From Microbacterium terricola (GTDB taxonomy: Bacteria; Actinomycetota; Actinomycetes; Actinomycetales; Microbacteriaceae), in contig NZ_AP027141.1 in the NCBI RefSeq assembly GCF_027943945.1, positions 620,001 through 684,000 on the forward strand: a DNA stretch of 64,000 nt, in the 5' to 3' direction. Shown one piece after another: positions 45,981 through 53,964 of this stretch. Under the pieces are notes generated by a model. The model saw only the letters and a program-made list of their open reading frames with translations, was not told where the DNA came from and made no database searches. Numbering within the stretch: position 1 is the stretch's first letter; each line of letters begins with the position of its first letter. Made by a program: the position numbers and the translations under genes.

Positions 45981-46014
45981 TCGGGCGGGTGAGGGCGCGC
46001 GGCGCGGCCCTGGG

Positions 46015-47916
46015 TCAGACCAGCAGCTGGTGACGCGCGAGATCCCGGTACAGCGGGGTCGATTCGACGAGCTCGGAGTGGGTGCCCTGCCCGACGACCC
46101 GTCCGTGGTCGAGCACGACGATCAGATCGCTGTCGACCACGGTCGAGAGGCGGTGGGCGATCACGATGAGCGTGCGGCCCGTCGCAACGGCGTCGATCGC
46201 GTCGCGCATGCGCTGCTCGTTCAGCCCGTCGAGCGACGAGGTCGACTCGTCGAGCAGCAGGATCGGGGGAGCGGCCAGCAGCGCCCGCGCGATCGCGAGG
46301 CGCTGGCGCTCGCCGCCCGAGAGCATGACGCCCGCCTCGCCGACGGGTGCGTCGACGCCGAGCGGGCTGCGCTCGAGCACCTCGCCGAGGTTCACCGCGC
46401 GCAGCACCCGCTCGCATTCCTCGTCGGATGCGGTGGGCGACGCGAGTCGCAGGTTCTCGGCGATGGTGCCTGCCAGGGTCGGGGCGTCCTGCTCCACGTA
46501 TCCGAGCTGTCCACGTAGGTCGGTGCGGTCGAGCGTGCGGACGTCCACGCCGTCGAGGAGGATCGCGCCGTCGGTGGGGTCGTAGAAGCGCTCGATCAGC
46601 GCGAGCGTGGTCGACTTGCCCGCGCCGGACGGCCCGACCAGGGCGACGCGTGACCCACGCGGCACCTGGAACGAGACGCCCTTGAGCACCTCGCCGTCGG
46701 AGTCCGCGGTGGCCGGCAGCTCGACCGCGGAGGTGTCGACATGAGCGTCGCTCAGCGCCGCGAGGGCGGCCGACTCGGCGGTCCGACGAGCGGCGACCAC
46801 CGACGCCGGGTAGCGGAACCGCACGTCGCGGAACTCGAGCGCCGCGTGCGAGTCGTTCGCCCCGGGCGCGGTCGCAGCAGGCTGCACGGTCGCGGCGATC
46901 GCCACATCCTGATCCGTCTCGATCGGCAGATCGAGCACCTCCTGGATGCGGCCCAGCGCGCCGAGCGCCTGGTTGACCGAGGTGATCGCGCCGAAGAACG
47001 AGCCGAGGGGGGCGATCAGCAGGAACAGGAACATCACGAACGTGACCAGATCGGCGACCGTGATCGCTCCGGACGCGACGCGGTACCCGCCGAGGCCGAG
47101 GACGACCAGCAGTGACACCTGCAGCGCGATGCCCGCGATCGGGACGACCAGGGCCGAGACCTTCGCGATCCGCACGCCGACGCCGTACACGTCGGTCGCG
47201 ACGCGCGTGACGTCCGCTGCCTCGCGCTCCGTCGCGCCGGCCGCGCGCACGGTGCGGATCGAGCCGACCGCGCGCTCCACGCCCGAGGCGAGCTCGCCGA
47301 CCTTGTCCTGCTGCTCCTGCGTCGCCGTGCGGATGCGGCTGCTGAGCAGCGTGACGCCGACCACCGAGATGCCGAGCACGCCGACGATGGAGACCAGCAG
47401 CACGGGGTCGATGAACGCCATCGCGAGGATCGCACCGACGAACAGGAGCGCGTTGCCGACCGAGTCGGCCAGGCCCTGGGTGAGCACGGCGTAGAGCAGG
47501 GTGGTGTCGGTTCCCACCCGCGAGACGAGATCCCCCGTGCGCCGCGAGTCGAACTCGCTGATCGGCAGGTGCAGGATGCGCGCGATGAGCTTGCGGCGGC
47601 TGGAGTACACGACGGCGGTGCCGGTGCGCTGCAGGAGGTAGTGCTGGTATCCGCTGATGACGGAGGACGCCACGACCAGCGCGACGATGCCCCACACCAG
47701 CACGCCGAGGGCCTCGCCCGACTGCACGCGCTCGATGACCTGGCCGACCAGCAGCGGCTGGGCCAGGGTCGTGATCGAGCCCGCGATGCTGAGGATCACG
47801 ATGACCACGAGCACCGGCTTGTGCTCGAAGATGTACGGCAGTAGCTGCGTCAGGCGGGCGCGGGGGCCGTCCTGGGGTGCGGAGCGGCGGCCGCGGCGAG
47901 GGGCGGGTGCGGACAT
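46015..47916 (-). CDS. ABC exporter (membrane domain fused to ATPase) with an NBD insertion
   Basis: A 633-residue type IV exporter: six predicted helices in residues ~25-310, then an ATPase domain with Walker A GPSGAGKST, signature LSGGERQRL, Walker B ILLLDESTSSLD and IVIAHRLST. Between the first NBD strand (FRDVRFRYP) and the segment EVLKGVSF there is an extra stretch of ~40 residues rich in Ala, Asp and Ser that standard exporters lack. ATG 47916 follows GAGG. It lies 30 nt after a small HTH gene and is probably controlled by it. Substrate unknown. Confidence 0.9.
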   Translation of the reverse strand: MSAPAPRRGRRSAPQDGPRARLTQLLPYIFEHKPVLVVIVILSIAGSITTLAQPLLVGQVIERVQSGEALGVLVWGIVALVVASSVISGYQHYLLQRTGTAVVYSSRRKLIARILHLPISEFDSRRTGDLVSRVGTDTTLLYAVLTQGLADSVGNALLFVGAILAMAFIDPVLLVSIVGVLGISVVGVTLLSSRIRTATQEQQDKVGELASGVERAVGSIRTVRAAGATEREAADVTRVATDVYGVGVRIAKVSALVVPIAGIALQVSLLVVLGLGGYRVASGAITVADLVTFVMFLFLLIAPLGSFFGAITSVNQALGALGRIQEVLDLPIETDQDVAIAATVQPAATAPGANDSHAALEFRDVRFRYPASVVAARRTAESAALAALSDAHVDTSAVELPATADSDGEVLKGVSFQVPRGSRVALVGPSGAGKSTTLALIERFYDPTDGAILLDGVDVRTLDRTDLRGQLGYVEQDAPTLAGTIAENLRLASPTASDEECERVLRAVNLGEVLERSPLGVDAPVGEAGVMLSGGERQRLAIARALLAAPPILLLDESTSSLDGLNEQRMRDAIDAVATGRTLIVIAHRLSTVVDSDLIVVLDHGRVVGQGTHSELVESTPLYRDLARHQLLV

Positions 47917-47946
47917 GGTGGTGCCTCGTTCATCCTGGTCGGGGGG

Positions 47947-48159
47947 TTACCTACGACCGTACTTCTTGTGCACGGCCTGCTTGCTCACACCGAGGGCGGC
48001 GGCGATCGCGACCCAGGAGTAGCCCGACGCGCGTGCCCGACGCACCTGCTCGGCCTCGGCCCGCGAGAGCACGGAGCGCAGCTCCGTCAGCTCGCGCAGC
48101 TGGGCGAGGGGCTCGCCGCCGTCGATGGCGCCGATGGCGGTGCGGATCTGATCGCTCAC
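47947..48159 (-). CDS. Small helix-turn-helix protein, 70 residues
   Basis: The C-terminal half carries an HTH: RARASGYSWVAIAAALGVSKQAVHKKYG, in which GVSKQAVHKKY is the recognition helix; the N-terminal half is an acidic, probably dimerising helix. I chose GTG 48159 because AGGAG lies 6 nt upstream; longer starts would translate through the hairpin at 48171-48201. It precedes an ABC exporter and is divergent from another, with two matching palindromes between, so it may bind them. Confidence 0.82.
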   Translation of the reverse strand: MSDQIRTAIGAIDGGEPLAQLRELTELRSVLSRAEAEQVRRARASGYSWVAIAAALGVSKQAVHKKYGRR

Positions 48160-48170
48160 GGTTTCTCCTG

Positions 48171-48201
48171 GATCGGATGCGGTGGTGTACCGCATCCGAT
48201 C
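48171..48201 (-). promoter_or_regulatory. Perfect 13-bp hairpin in the 5' leader of the HTH gene
   Basis: Arms 48171-48183 and 48189-48201 flank a 5-nt loop. It begins at the predicted transcription start and ends just before the AGGAG site, so it forms nearly the whole leader and could stabilise the mRNA or hide the ribosome site. Confidence 0.75.
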
Positions 48202-48217
48202 GTCAACCGTAGTTGAC
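48202..48217. promoter_or_regulatory. Operator palindrome 1 (GTCAAC-CGTA-GTTGAC)
   Basis: A perfect 6-bp-arm palindrome with 4-nt spacer. It overlaps the -10 box TACGGT (48211-48206) of the minus-strand promoter whose -35 TTGACT is at 48235-48230. Confidence 0.75.
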
Positions 48218-48230
48218 ACCGCCACCGGAA

Positions 48231-48246
48231 GTCAACTCCGGTTGAC
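48231..48246. promoter_or_regulatory. Operator palindrome 2 (GTCAAC-TCCG-GTTGAC)
   Basis: The second copy matches palindrome 1 at 15 of 16 positions when reverse-complemented, 29 bp away centre to centre. It overlaps the minus-strand -35 box and lies ~26 nt upstream of the plus-strand -10 box. Confidence 0.75.
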
Positions 48247-48271
48247 GGGCAGGGATGTCCGAACCGCCGGG

Positions 48272-48277
48272 TAACCT
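48272..48277 (+). promoter_or_regulatory. -10 box of the DrrA-like ATPase, leaderless start
   Basis: TAACCT ends 6 nt before the GTG at 48284. There is no ribosome site, which supports a leaderless transcript. Confidence 0.5.
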
Positions 48278-48283
48278 TGTCCG

Positions 48284-49225
48284 GTGCCCGCTCCCGTGAT
48301 CTCTGCGCAGAACCTCGTCAAGGCCTACAAGGTCAAGGGCAAGCCCGACTTCCTGGCCGTCGACGGCCTCAGCTTCGAGGTGGCACCCGGCGAGTCGTTC
48401 GGTCTCCTCGGGCCCAACGGCGCCGGCAAGTCCACGACGATGAAGATGGTCGGCGCGGTCTCGACCCGCACCGACGGCGACCTCAGCATCCTCGGCCTCG
48501 ACCCCGATCAGTACGGCCCCGAGATCCGCTCGCGCCTGGGCGTCGTGCCCCAGCAGGACAACCTCGATGGCGAGCTCAACGCCCGCGAGAACCTCTACAT
48601 CTACGGCCGCTACTTCGGCCTGCCGGCCAAAGTGTGCCACCAGAAGGCCGACGAGCTGCTCGCCTTCGCGCAGCTCGAAGACAAGGCTAAGAGCAAGGTC
48701 GACCAGCTCTCCGGCGGCATGAAGCGCCGGCTCACCATCGCCCGCGGCTTGATCAACGACCCGCGCATCCTGCTCCTCGACGAGCCGACCACCGGGCTCG
48801 ACCCGCAGGCGCGCCACGTGCTGTGGGACCGTCTGTTCCGTCTGAAGGAGCGCGGCACGACGCTCGTGCTGACGACCCACTACATGGACGAGGCCGAGCA
48901 GCTCTGCGACCGGCTCATCGTGGTCGACAAGGGCCGCATCATGGCGGAGGGCACCCCTGCCGCGCTCATCCGCGAGCACTCCACCCGTGAGGTGCTCGAG
49001 GTGCGCTTCGGCTCCGACCGCAACCAGCAGGTCGCCGCGCAGCTCCAGGGTCTCGGCGATCGGGTCGAGGCTCTGCCCGACCGCATCCTGATCTACACGG
49101 CCGACGGCGAAGCGGCGCTCGAGCGCATCACGCAGCTCGGGCTCCAGCCGGTGACGAGCCTGGTGCGCCGTTCGAGCCTGGAGGATGTGTTCCTCCGGCT
49201 GACCGGAAGGTCGCTGATCGAATGA
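48284..49225 (+). CDS. ABC-2 exporter ATPase (DrrA/NodI type)
   Basis: A 313-residue ATPase: Walker A GPNGAGKST near residue 48, Q-loop VVPQQDNLD, signature LSGGMKRRL, Walker B ILLLDEPTTGLD, H-loop TTHYMDEAEQL, and a C-terminal extension of ~75 residues typical of DrrA/NodI. It powers the two ABC-2 permeases that follow. The start is GTG 48284, 6 nt after the -10 box. It is divergent from the small HTH gene, so both exporter systems may respond to the same regulator. Confidence 0.92.
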   Translation: MPAPVISAQNLVKAYKVKGKPDFLAVDGLSFEVAPGESFGLLGPNGAGKSTTMKMVGAVSTRTDGDLSILGLDPDQYGPEIRSRLGVVPQQDNLDGELNARENLYIYGRYFGLPAKVCHQKADELLAFAQLEDKAKSKVDQLSGGMKRRLTIARGLINDPRILLLDEPTTGLDPQARHVLWDRLFRLKERGTTLVLTTHYMDEAEQLCDRLIVVDKGRIMAEGTPAALIREHSTREVLEVRFGSDRNQQVAAQLQGLGDRVEALPDRILIYTADGEAALERITQLGLQPVTSLVRRSSLEDVFLRLTGRSLIE

Positions 49226-50091
49226 CCGCCGCCGAGACCGGGCTCTCGCTCGACGAGCTGCGCGCCGAGGCGATCGAGTGGGCGCGCAAGCCGCGCAGCC
49301 GCGGCACCTGGTACGTCACCGAGCACATCGTGCGCGCGATGCGCGCCTACGGCTGGACCATCGTCGTCGGCGCCCTCGGGCAGCCGATCCTCTACCTGCT
49401 CGGCCTCGCCGTCGGGCTCGCCGCCCTCATCGCGGAGCCGATCGACGACGCAGGGCAGGCAGTGCCGTATCTGGTGTTCGTCGCGCCGGCGCTGCTGGCC
49501 ACCGCGGCGATCGCGGTGGCGTCAGAGGAGTTCACGTATCCCGTGATGCAGGGCTTCAAGTGGCGCCGCTACTTCTACGGCTTCAACGCGTCGCCCCTGT
49601 CATCGGGGCAGCTGGCCAACGGCGTCGTGCTGGGTGCGGGTGCGCGCATGCTGCTCGCGGTGGCCGCCTACTTCGTCTTCATCGCGATCTTCTTCGTGTG
49701 GATGTATCCGGGCGTCACCTCGCCCGGGACCGCCTGGCTCTCGGTGCCGATCGGCCTGCTCGGCGGCCTGGCATTCGGCATTCCCCTGATGGCATACGCC
49801 GGCACGCTCGAGGACGACACCGGCCAGTTCGCCCTCGTCCAGCGGTTCGTCTTCATGCCGATGTTCCTGTTCTCCGGCACGTTCTACCCGCTCGGGGTGC
49901 TGCCCATCTGGCTGCAGTGGATCGGATGGATCTCGCCGCTGTGGCACGCCTCCGAGCTCGGGCGCGTGGTCACCTACGGCAAGCCGGTCGCGCCGGTGAT
50001 GATCGCGGTGCACGTCGTCTACCTGCTCGTCCTCGCCGTCGGCGGCCACATCGTGGCGCGCCGCGTGTTCACCAGGAGGCTCGCCAAATGA
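49222..50091 (+). CDS. ABC-2 type permease (NodJ-like)
   Basis: A 289-residue membrane protein with six predicted helices, coupled to the ATPase gene by ATGA. LVFVAPALLATAAIAVASEEFTYPVMQGFKW and the C-terminal MFLFSGTFYPLGVLPIWLQWIGWISPLWHASEL are the family hallmarks of NodJ/DrrB-type exporters. It pairs with the next permease as a heterodimeric channel. Confidence 0.92.
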   Translation: MTAAETGLSLDELRAEAIEWARKPRSRGTWYVTEHIVRAMRAYGWTIVVGALGQPILYLLGLAVGLAALIAEPIDDAGQAVPYLVFVAPALLATAAIAVASEEFTYPVMQGFKWRRYFYGFNASPLSSGQLANGVVLGAGARMLLAVAAYFVFIAIFFVWMYPGVTSPGTAWLSVPIGLLGGLAFGIPLMAYAGTLEDDTGQFALVQRFVFMPMFLFSGTFYPLGVLPIWLQWIGWISPLWHASELGRVVTYGKPVAPVMIAVHVVYLLVLAVGGHIVARRVFTRRLAK

Positions 50092-50909
50092 CCGCCGTGG
50101 CAGAGGACACCCAGACGCGTCGCGGGGGAGTCCGCGCGCTGTGGGCGGGCAACCCGCAGGCCGTGGTGCAGCGCGGGCTGATCGCCGCGCGCTCGTCGAG
50201 CTGGGTCGTGGTGTTCTCCGGGTTCTTCGAGCCCGTCTTCTACCTGGCCTCGATGGGACTCGGTCTCGGCGCGCTGATCGGGGACGTGCAGACCAGCGGC
50301 GGCATCTCCGTTCCGTACGCGGCCTTCATCGCGCCGGCCCTGCTGGCGGTGTCCGCCATGAACGGCGCCATCTACGACTCGACGTGGAACGTCTTCTTCA
50401 AGATGAACTACGGAAAGCTCTACGAGGGGATGCTGGCGACCTCCCTCGGTCCGCTCGACGTCGCGCTCGGCGAGATCCTCTACGCCCTGCTGCGCGGACT
50501 GCTGTACGCCACCGGGTTCATGGTGATCATGCAGATCCTCGGGCTCAACCTCGCCTGGACGGCGATCCTCGCCATCCCCACGGTCCTGCTCATCGCGTTC
50601 GGGTTCGCGAGCCTGGGCATGGCGATCACCAGCTACATGAAGACGTTCCAGCAGATGGACTGGATCAACCTCGTGCTGCTGCCCATGTTCCTGTTCTCGG
50701 CGACGCTGTACCCGATCACCGTCTACCCCGAGTGGGTGCAGGGGATCATCATGGCGTTCCCGCTGTGGCACGGGGTGGAGCTGATCCGCGGCTTCACGAC
50801 GGGCGTCATGAGCCCCGACATGGGCTGGCACATCCTGTACTACGTCGTGATGATCGCGATCGGGCTCGTCTTCACCACGAAGCGGCTGCGCGCGCTCTTC
50901 CTCGACTGA
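50088..50909 (+). CDS. ABC-2 type permease (NodJ-like), second subunit
   Basis: A 273-residue permease homologous to its neighbour (AFIAPALLAVSAMNGAIYDSTWNVFFKM; LLPMFLFSATLYPITVYPEWVQGIIMAFPLWHGVELIRG is split here as FLFSATLYPITVYPEW and PLWHGVELIRG). The ATG at 50088 overlaps the previous stop (ATGA), with AGGAGG 9-14 nt upstream. It completes the exporter. Substrate unknown; polyketide, drug or lipid-linked glycan export are family roles. Confidence 0.92.
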   Translation: MTAVAEDTQTRRGGVRALWAGNPQAVVQRGLIAARSSSWVVVFSGFFEPVFYLASMGLGLGALIGDVQTSGGISVPYAAFIAPALLAVSAMNGAIYDSTWNVFFKMNYGKLYEGMLATSLGPLDVALGEILYALLRGLLYATGFMVIMQILGLNLAWTAILAIPTVLLIAFGFASLGMAITSYMKTFQQMDWINLVLLPMFLFSATLYPITVYPEWVQGIIMAFPLWHGVELIRGFTTGVMSPDMGWHILYYVVMIAIGLVFTTKRLRALFLD

Positions 50910-50946
50910 GCGCACTACCCTGGGCACAGACCCGATCGACGAGGAT

Positions 50947-53900
50947 GTGTTGTCCACCCCCCACCGCCCGCGCCGCTCTCTGCTGCTGGCCACCGCCGGA
51001 GTCGTCGCCGTGGTCGCCGCCCTCGGTGCGTTCCTTCCGGCCTACCTGGCCTACGCGACGGACGAGGGGGCGCGGCAGCTGCTGGGCAGCCGCGACGGCG
51101 GCGACGTCGCGCTCGACATCGCCCTGCCGCTGGATGCGGTCGACCCCGCGCAGCAGGACGCGGCAGTGCGGGGCGCGATCGAGGCGGAGTTCGGGCCCGG
51201 AGGCGCAGGACTGGCGATCTCGGTGCATCGGACGGTCGCCGCAGGCACGATCTCCACGCCGATCGGCGCGGTGATCGTCACATCGATCCCGCACCTCGAT
51301 GACGAAGCGGTCCTCGATGCCGGTGCCTGGCCGCGGACCGCGGGAGATGCGGCGATCGAGGCGGACAGCGCAGGAGCGCGGGCGACGGATGCCGGCGAGA
51401 CGCTCGAAGTCGGCGGCGTCGCGCTCACGGTGGCCGGCACCTGGCGGCTTCTCGACGATCGGGACGGACGGTGGTTCGCCCTCCCTCAGCCGCCGTCGCC
51501 GGTGGACGGAGAGTCCCGCACGCGCATCGTCGTCGACGAGGCGACCCTCGAGAAGGTGGCGCGAGGCGCCGGCGTCGAGGTCACAGCCCATTGGACGGTC
51601 GTCCCGAACGTGGCCACGGCCACCGCGAGCGGGCTCGACGGCGCGGTCGCTGCGTGGCGCGCGGTGCCTGCGGCGCTGCGCTCAGCGGGCGTCGATGTCG
51701 ACGAGCTCGAGACCAGCGGAAGGCTCCTGCCGACCGTGCTCGTCGCGCGTGCTCAGGCGGCGGCGATGGCCACCGCGCCGCCGTTGGCGCTGTCGACTTT
51801 CGGCATCGTCGCTCTTGTCGCCCTCGTGGAGATTGCGCGGCTGCTCGGCGCCACCCGCACGTCCGAGCTGACCCTGCTCTGGTCCCGCGGGGCTTCGCGG
51901 CGCCGGCTGATCACCGACGCCGCCCGCGAGGTCGCACCCGCGACCGTGCTGGGCGCGCTCGGCGGCGCCGTCGCGGCCGCGGTCGCGCTCGCTGCCGTGG
52001 GGGGCGTGTCGATGCTCCGTGACGGAGCGCCCTCGCTCGTGACCGCATCGCTCGTCGCGGCCGTCGCCGCGGCCGCGATCATCGTCGCCCGCACGGCGAA
52101 CGACGCTCGCGCGCTGGACGCCCCGGTTCGCCGGCGCGACCCCCGGCTGGCGGCCACCGGCCGTGCAGTGCTCGTGGTCGTGGCGGTGCTCGCGGCGGCT
52201 GTCTCGGGCTGGCAGCTGATGCTCTACGGGTCGGCGCGCAGCGATGCGGGCATCCGCGCAAGCGCGGACCCGCTCGCCGTCGTCGCCCCCGCCCTGTGCC
52301 TGATCGGCATCGTCCTGCTGCTCGAGAGCGCCCTCCTGCTGGCGCGTCGTCCGCTCGAACGGTGGGCGGCGCGGACCACTCGTGCGACGCGATCCCTGGT
52401 GGTGCGGGGCCTCGTCCGGCGGCGCGGCTTCGCGCTGACTCCCATCCTGCTGTGCGCCCTGGCCATCGGTCAGCTGGTGATCGCGGCCGGCTACACGGGC
52501 ACATGGCAGGCGGCGTCGGCTGCCGCATCCGCCCGCCACGAGGGGACCGCCGTGGGTGTCACCGGCCCCGTCGGGTCGCTCACCTCCGACGTCATGGCGC
52601 GCGTGTCAGCGATCCCCGGAGTCGGTGCGGTTGCACCGGTGAGCGTGCAGTCGATCTCGGTCGCGGCGGAGTCGACCGCTCTCGTCACCATGTCGGCGCC
52701 GGCGCTGGCCGAACTCGGGGACCCGGCGATCCCCGACCTCGCGGACGCCGTCGCGGCGATGACGCCTGCGCAGACGGGAGGGTTCGTGGCGCCCGGCGAC
52801 AGCGTCGGCGTCTCCCTCGACTGGGCCGGAGGCCCGGCCGAGGCCACGGTCTCGGGGGTGTTCGCCGACGAGTGGGGCAACATCGCGTCGTCGGCGTTCG
52901 AGGCGATCCGCTTCGATGACGGCGCGGGCACCGTGCGCGTCGAGGTCCCCGGCTCGGATGGAGCTGCCACCGGCACCTGGCGACTTGCGGGCGTCGATGT
53001 GGTCGCCGCCGCGCCGCCGGCATCGGGCAGCACGATCGAGGTCACCGGACTGGAGGTCGACGGGGCCGACGTCGCGCCCGGTCGATGGGACGGCGGCGAC
53101 CTCGGCGACTATCCGCTTCCGCTCGAACGACCCGAGACGGGGAACGCCCTCCTCGTCCCGCCGGGGATCGACGGGGTGCGACTCGTCGCGGTGCCCGTGC
53201 CGGCCCCGCCGCCGGTGGTGGTGTCTGCCCTGTTCGCGGAGCGCACAGGGGTCGAGGTCGGCGACCTCGTGCCGCTGGTGCTGGATTCGTTCACCGGCCC
53301 GACGTCGGTCCGCGTCGCCGCGGTCGTGCAGGCCGTTCCCGGAGCCGGCACCCCCGTGGCTCTGCTGGTCGACCTGCGCTCCGTCCTGCCCGTGCACCTG
53401 ATCCACCAGCGCCAGACGCCGGCACCGGACCGAGCGTGGCTCGAGGTCACCGGCCAGACCGACGAGGTGATCGCCGCGGTGCGAGAAGCGCTTCCGACGG
53501 CATACACGGTCGACGGCACGGCGGTCTCCCACGCCGACACCGCCGCAACCGCGTCGGCGATCGCGCTGTGGATCGGCGCGATCGGCACCTCGCTCCTCGC
53601 GCTCGGCGCCGTAGCAGGCGTCGCCGGCGCCCAGGCCTGGTCACGGCGCGACGAATCCGATGCGCTCCGGATGATCGGGCTCACCGCGCGGCGGCAGTCC
53701 GGTGCACGAGTGAGCGAGCTGGCGATCGCCTGCGGCACCGGTTCGCTGATCGGCGTGGCGGCCGGCGCGAGCATCGCGCTGCTGCTGGTGCCCGCGGTCG
53801 CGCGCGGCGCGGTGGCCGGCACCGACCTCGGATCGATCGCGCCCGCCACCGATCCGCTGTGGCTTGCGGTGTCGGTGGGCGGGTTCCTGCTCGCGCTCGC

Positions 53901-53964
53901 CGCCGCGCTCCTCCTCACAGCGCCACGCCCGCAGGGTTCTGCGGGAAGGACGGGCGAGCGATGA
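50947..53964 (+). CDS. FtsX-like ABC permease (MacB/LolC-related), large
   Basis: A ~1005-residue membrane protein. One helix near the N-terminus (LLLATAGVVAVVAALGAFLP) is followed by a ~240-residue extracellular domain, a block of helices, a second large extracellular region and a C-terminal FtsX-like helix bundle (SALGAVAGVAGAQAWSRRDESDALRMIGLTARR). Such two-block permeases move lipoproteins or peptides across the membrane. The start could be GTG 50947 or TTG 50950; GAGGA at 50941-50945 spaces better with TTG. A -10 box TACCCT (50916-50921) suggests a separate promoter. Confidence 0.85.
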   Translation: MLSTPHRPRRSLLLATAGVVAVVAALGAFLPAYLAYATDEGARQLLGSRDGGDVALDIALPLDAVDPAQQDAAVRGAIEAEFGPGGAGLAISVHRTVAAGTISTPIGAVIVTSIPHLDDEAVLDAGAWPRTAGDAAIEADSAGARATDAGETLEVGGVALTVAGTWRLLDDRDGRWFALPQPPSPVDGESRTRIVVDEATLEKVARGAGVEVTAHWTVVPNVATATASGLDGAVAAWRAVPAALRSAGVDVDELETSGRLLPTVLVARAQAAAMATAPPLALSTFGIVALVALVEIARLLGATRTSELTLLWSRGASRRRLITDAAREVAPATVLGALGGAVAAAVALAAVGGVSMLRDGAPSLVTASLVAAVAAAAIIVARTANDARALDAPVRRRDPRLAATGRAVLVVVAVLAAAVSGWQLMLYGSARSDAGIRASADPLAVVAPALCLIGIVLLLESALLLARRPLERWAARTTRATRSLVVRGLVRRRGFALTPILLCALAIGQLVIAAGYTGTWQAASAAASARHEGTAVGVTGPVGSLTSDVMARVSAIPGVGAVAPVSVQSISVAAESTALVTMSAPALAELGDPAIPDLADAVAAMTPAQTGGFVAPGDSVGVSLDWAGGPAEATVSGVFADEWGNIASSAFEAIRFDDGAGTVRVEVPGSDGAATGTWRLAGVDVVAAAPPASGSTIEVTGLEVDGADVAPGRWDGGDLGDYPLPLERPETGNALLVPPGIDGVRLVAVPVPAPPPVVVSALFAERTGVEVGDLVPLVLDSFTGPTSVRVAAVVQAVPGAGTPVALLVDLRSVLPVHLIHQRQTPAPDRAWLEVTGQTDEVIAAVREALPTAYTVDGTAVSHADTAATASAIALWIGAIGTSLLALGAVAGVAGAQAWSRRDESDALRMIGLTARRQSGARVSELAIACGTGSLIGVAAGASIALLLVPAVARGAVAGTDLGSIAPATDPLWLAVSVGGFLLALAAALLLTAPRPQGSAGRTGER

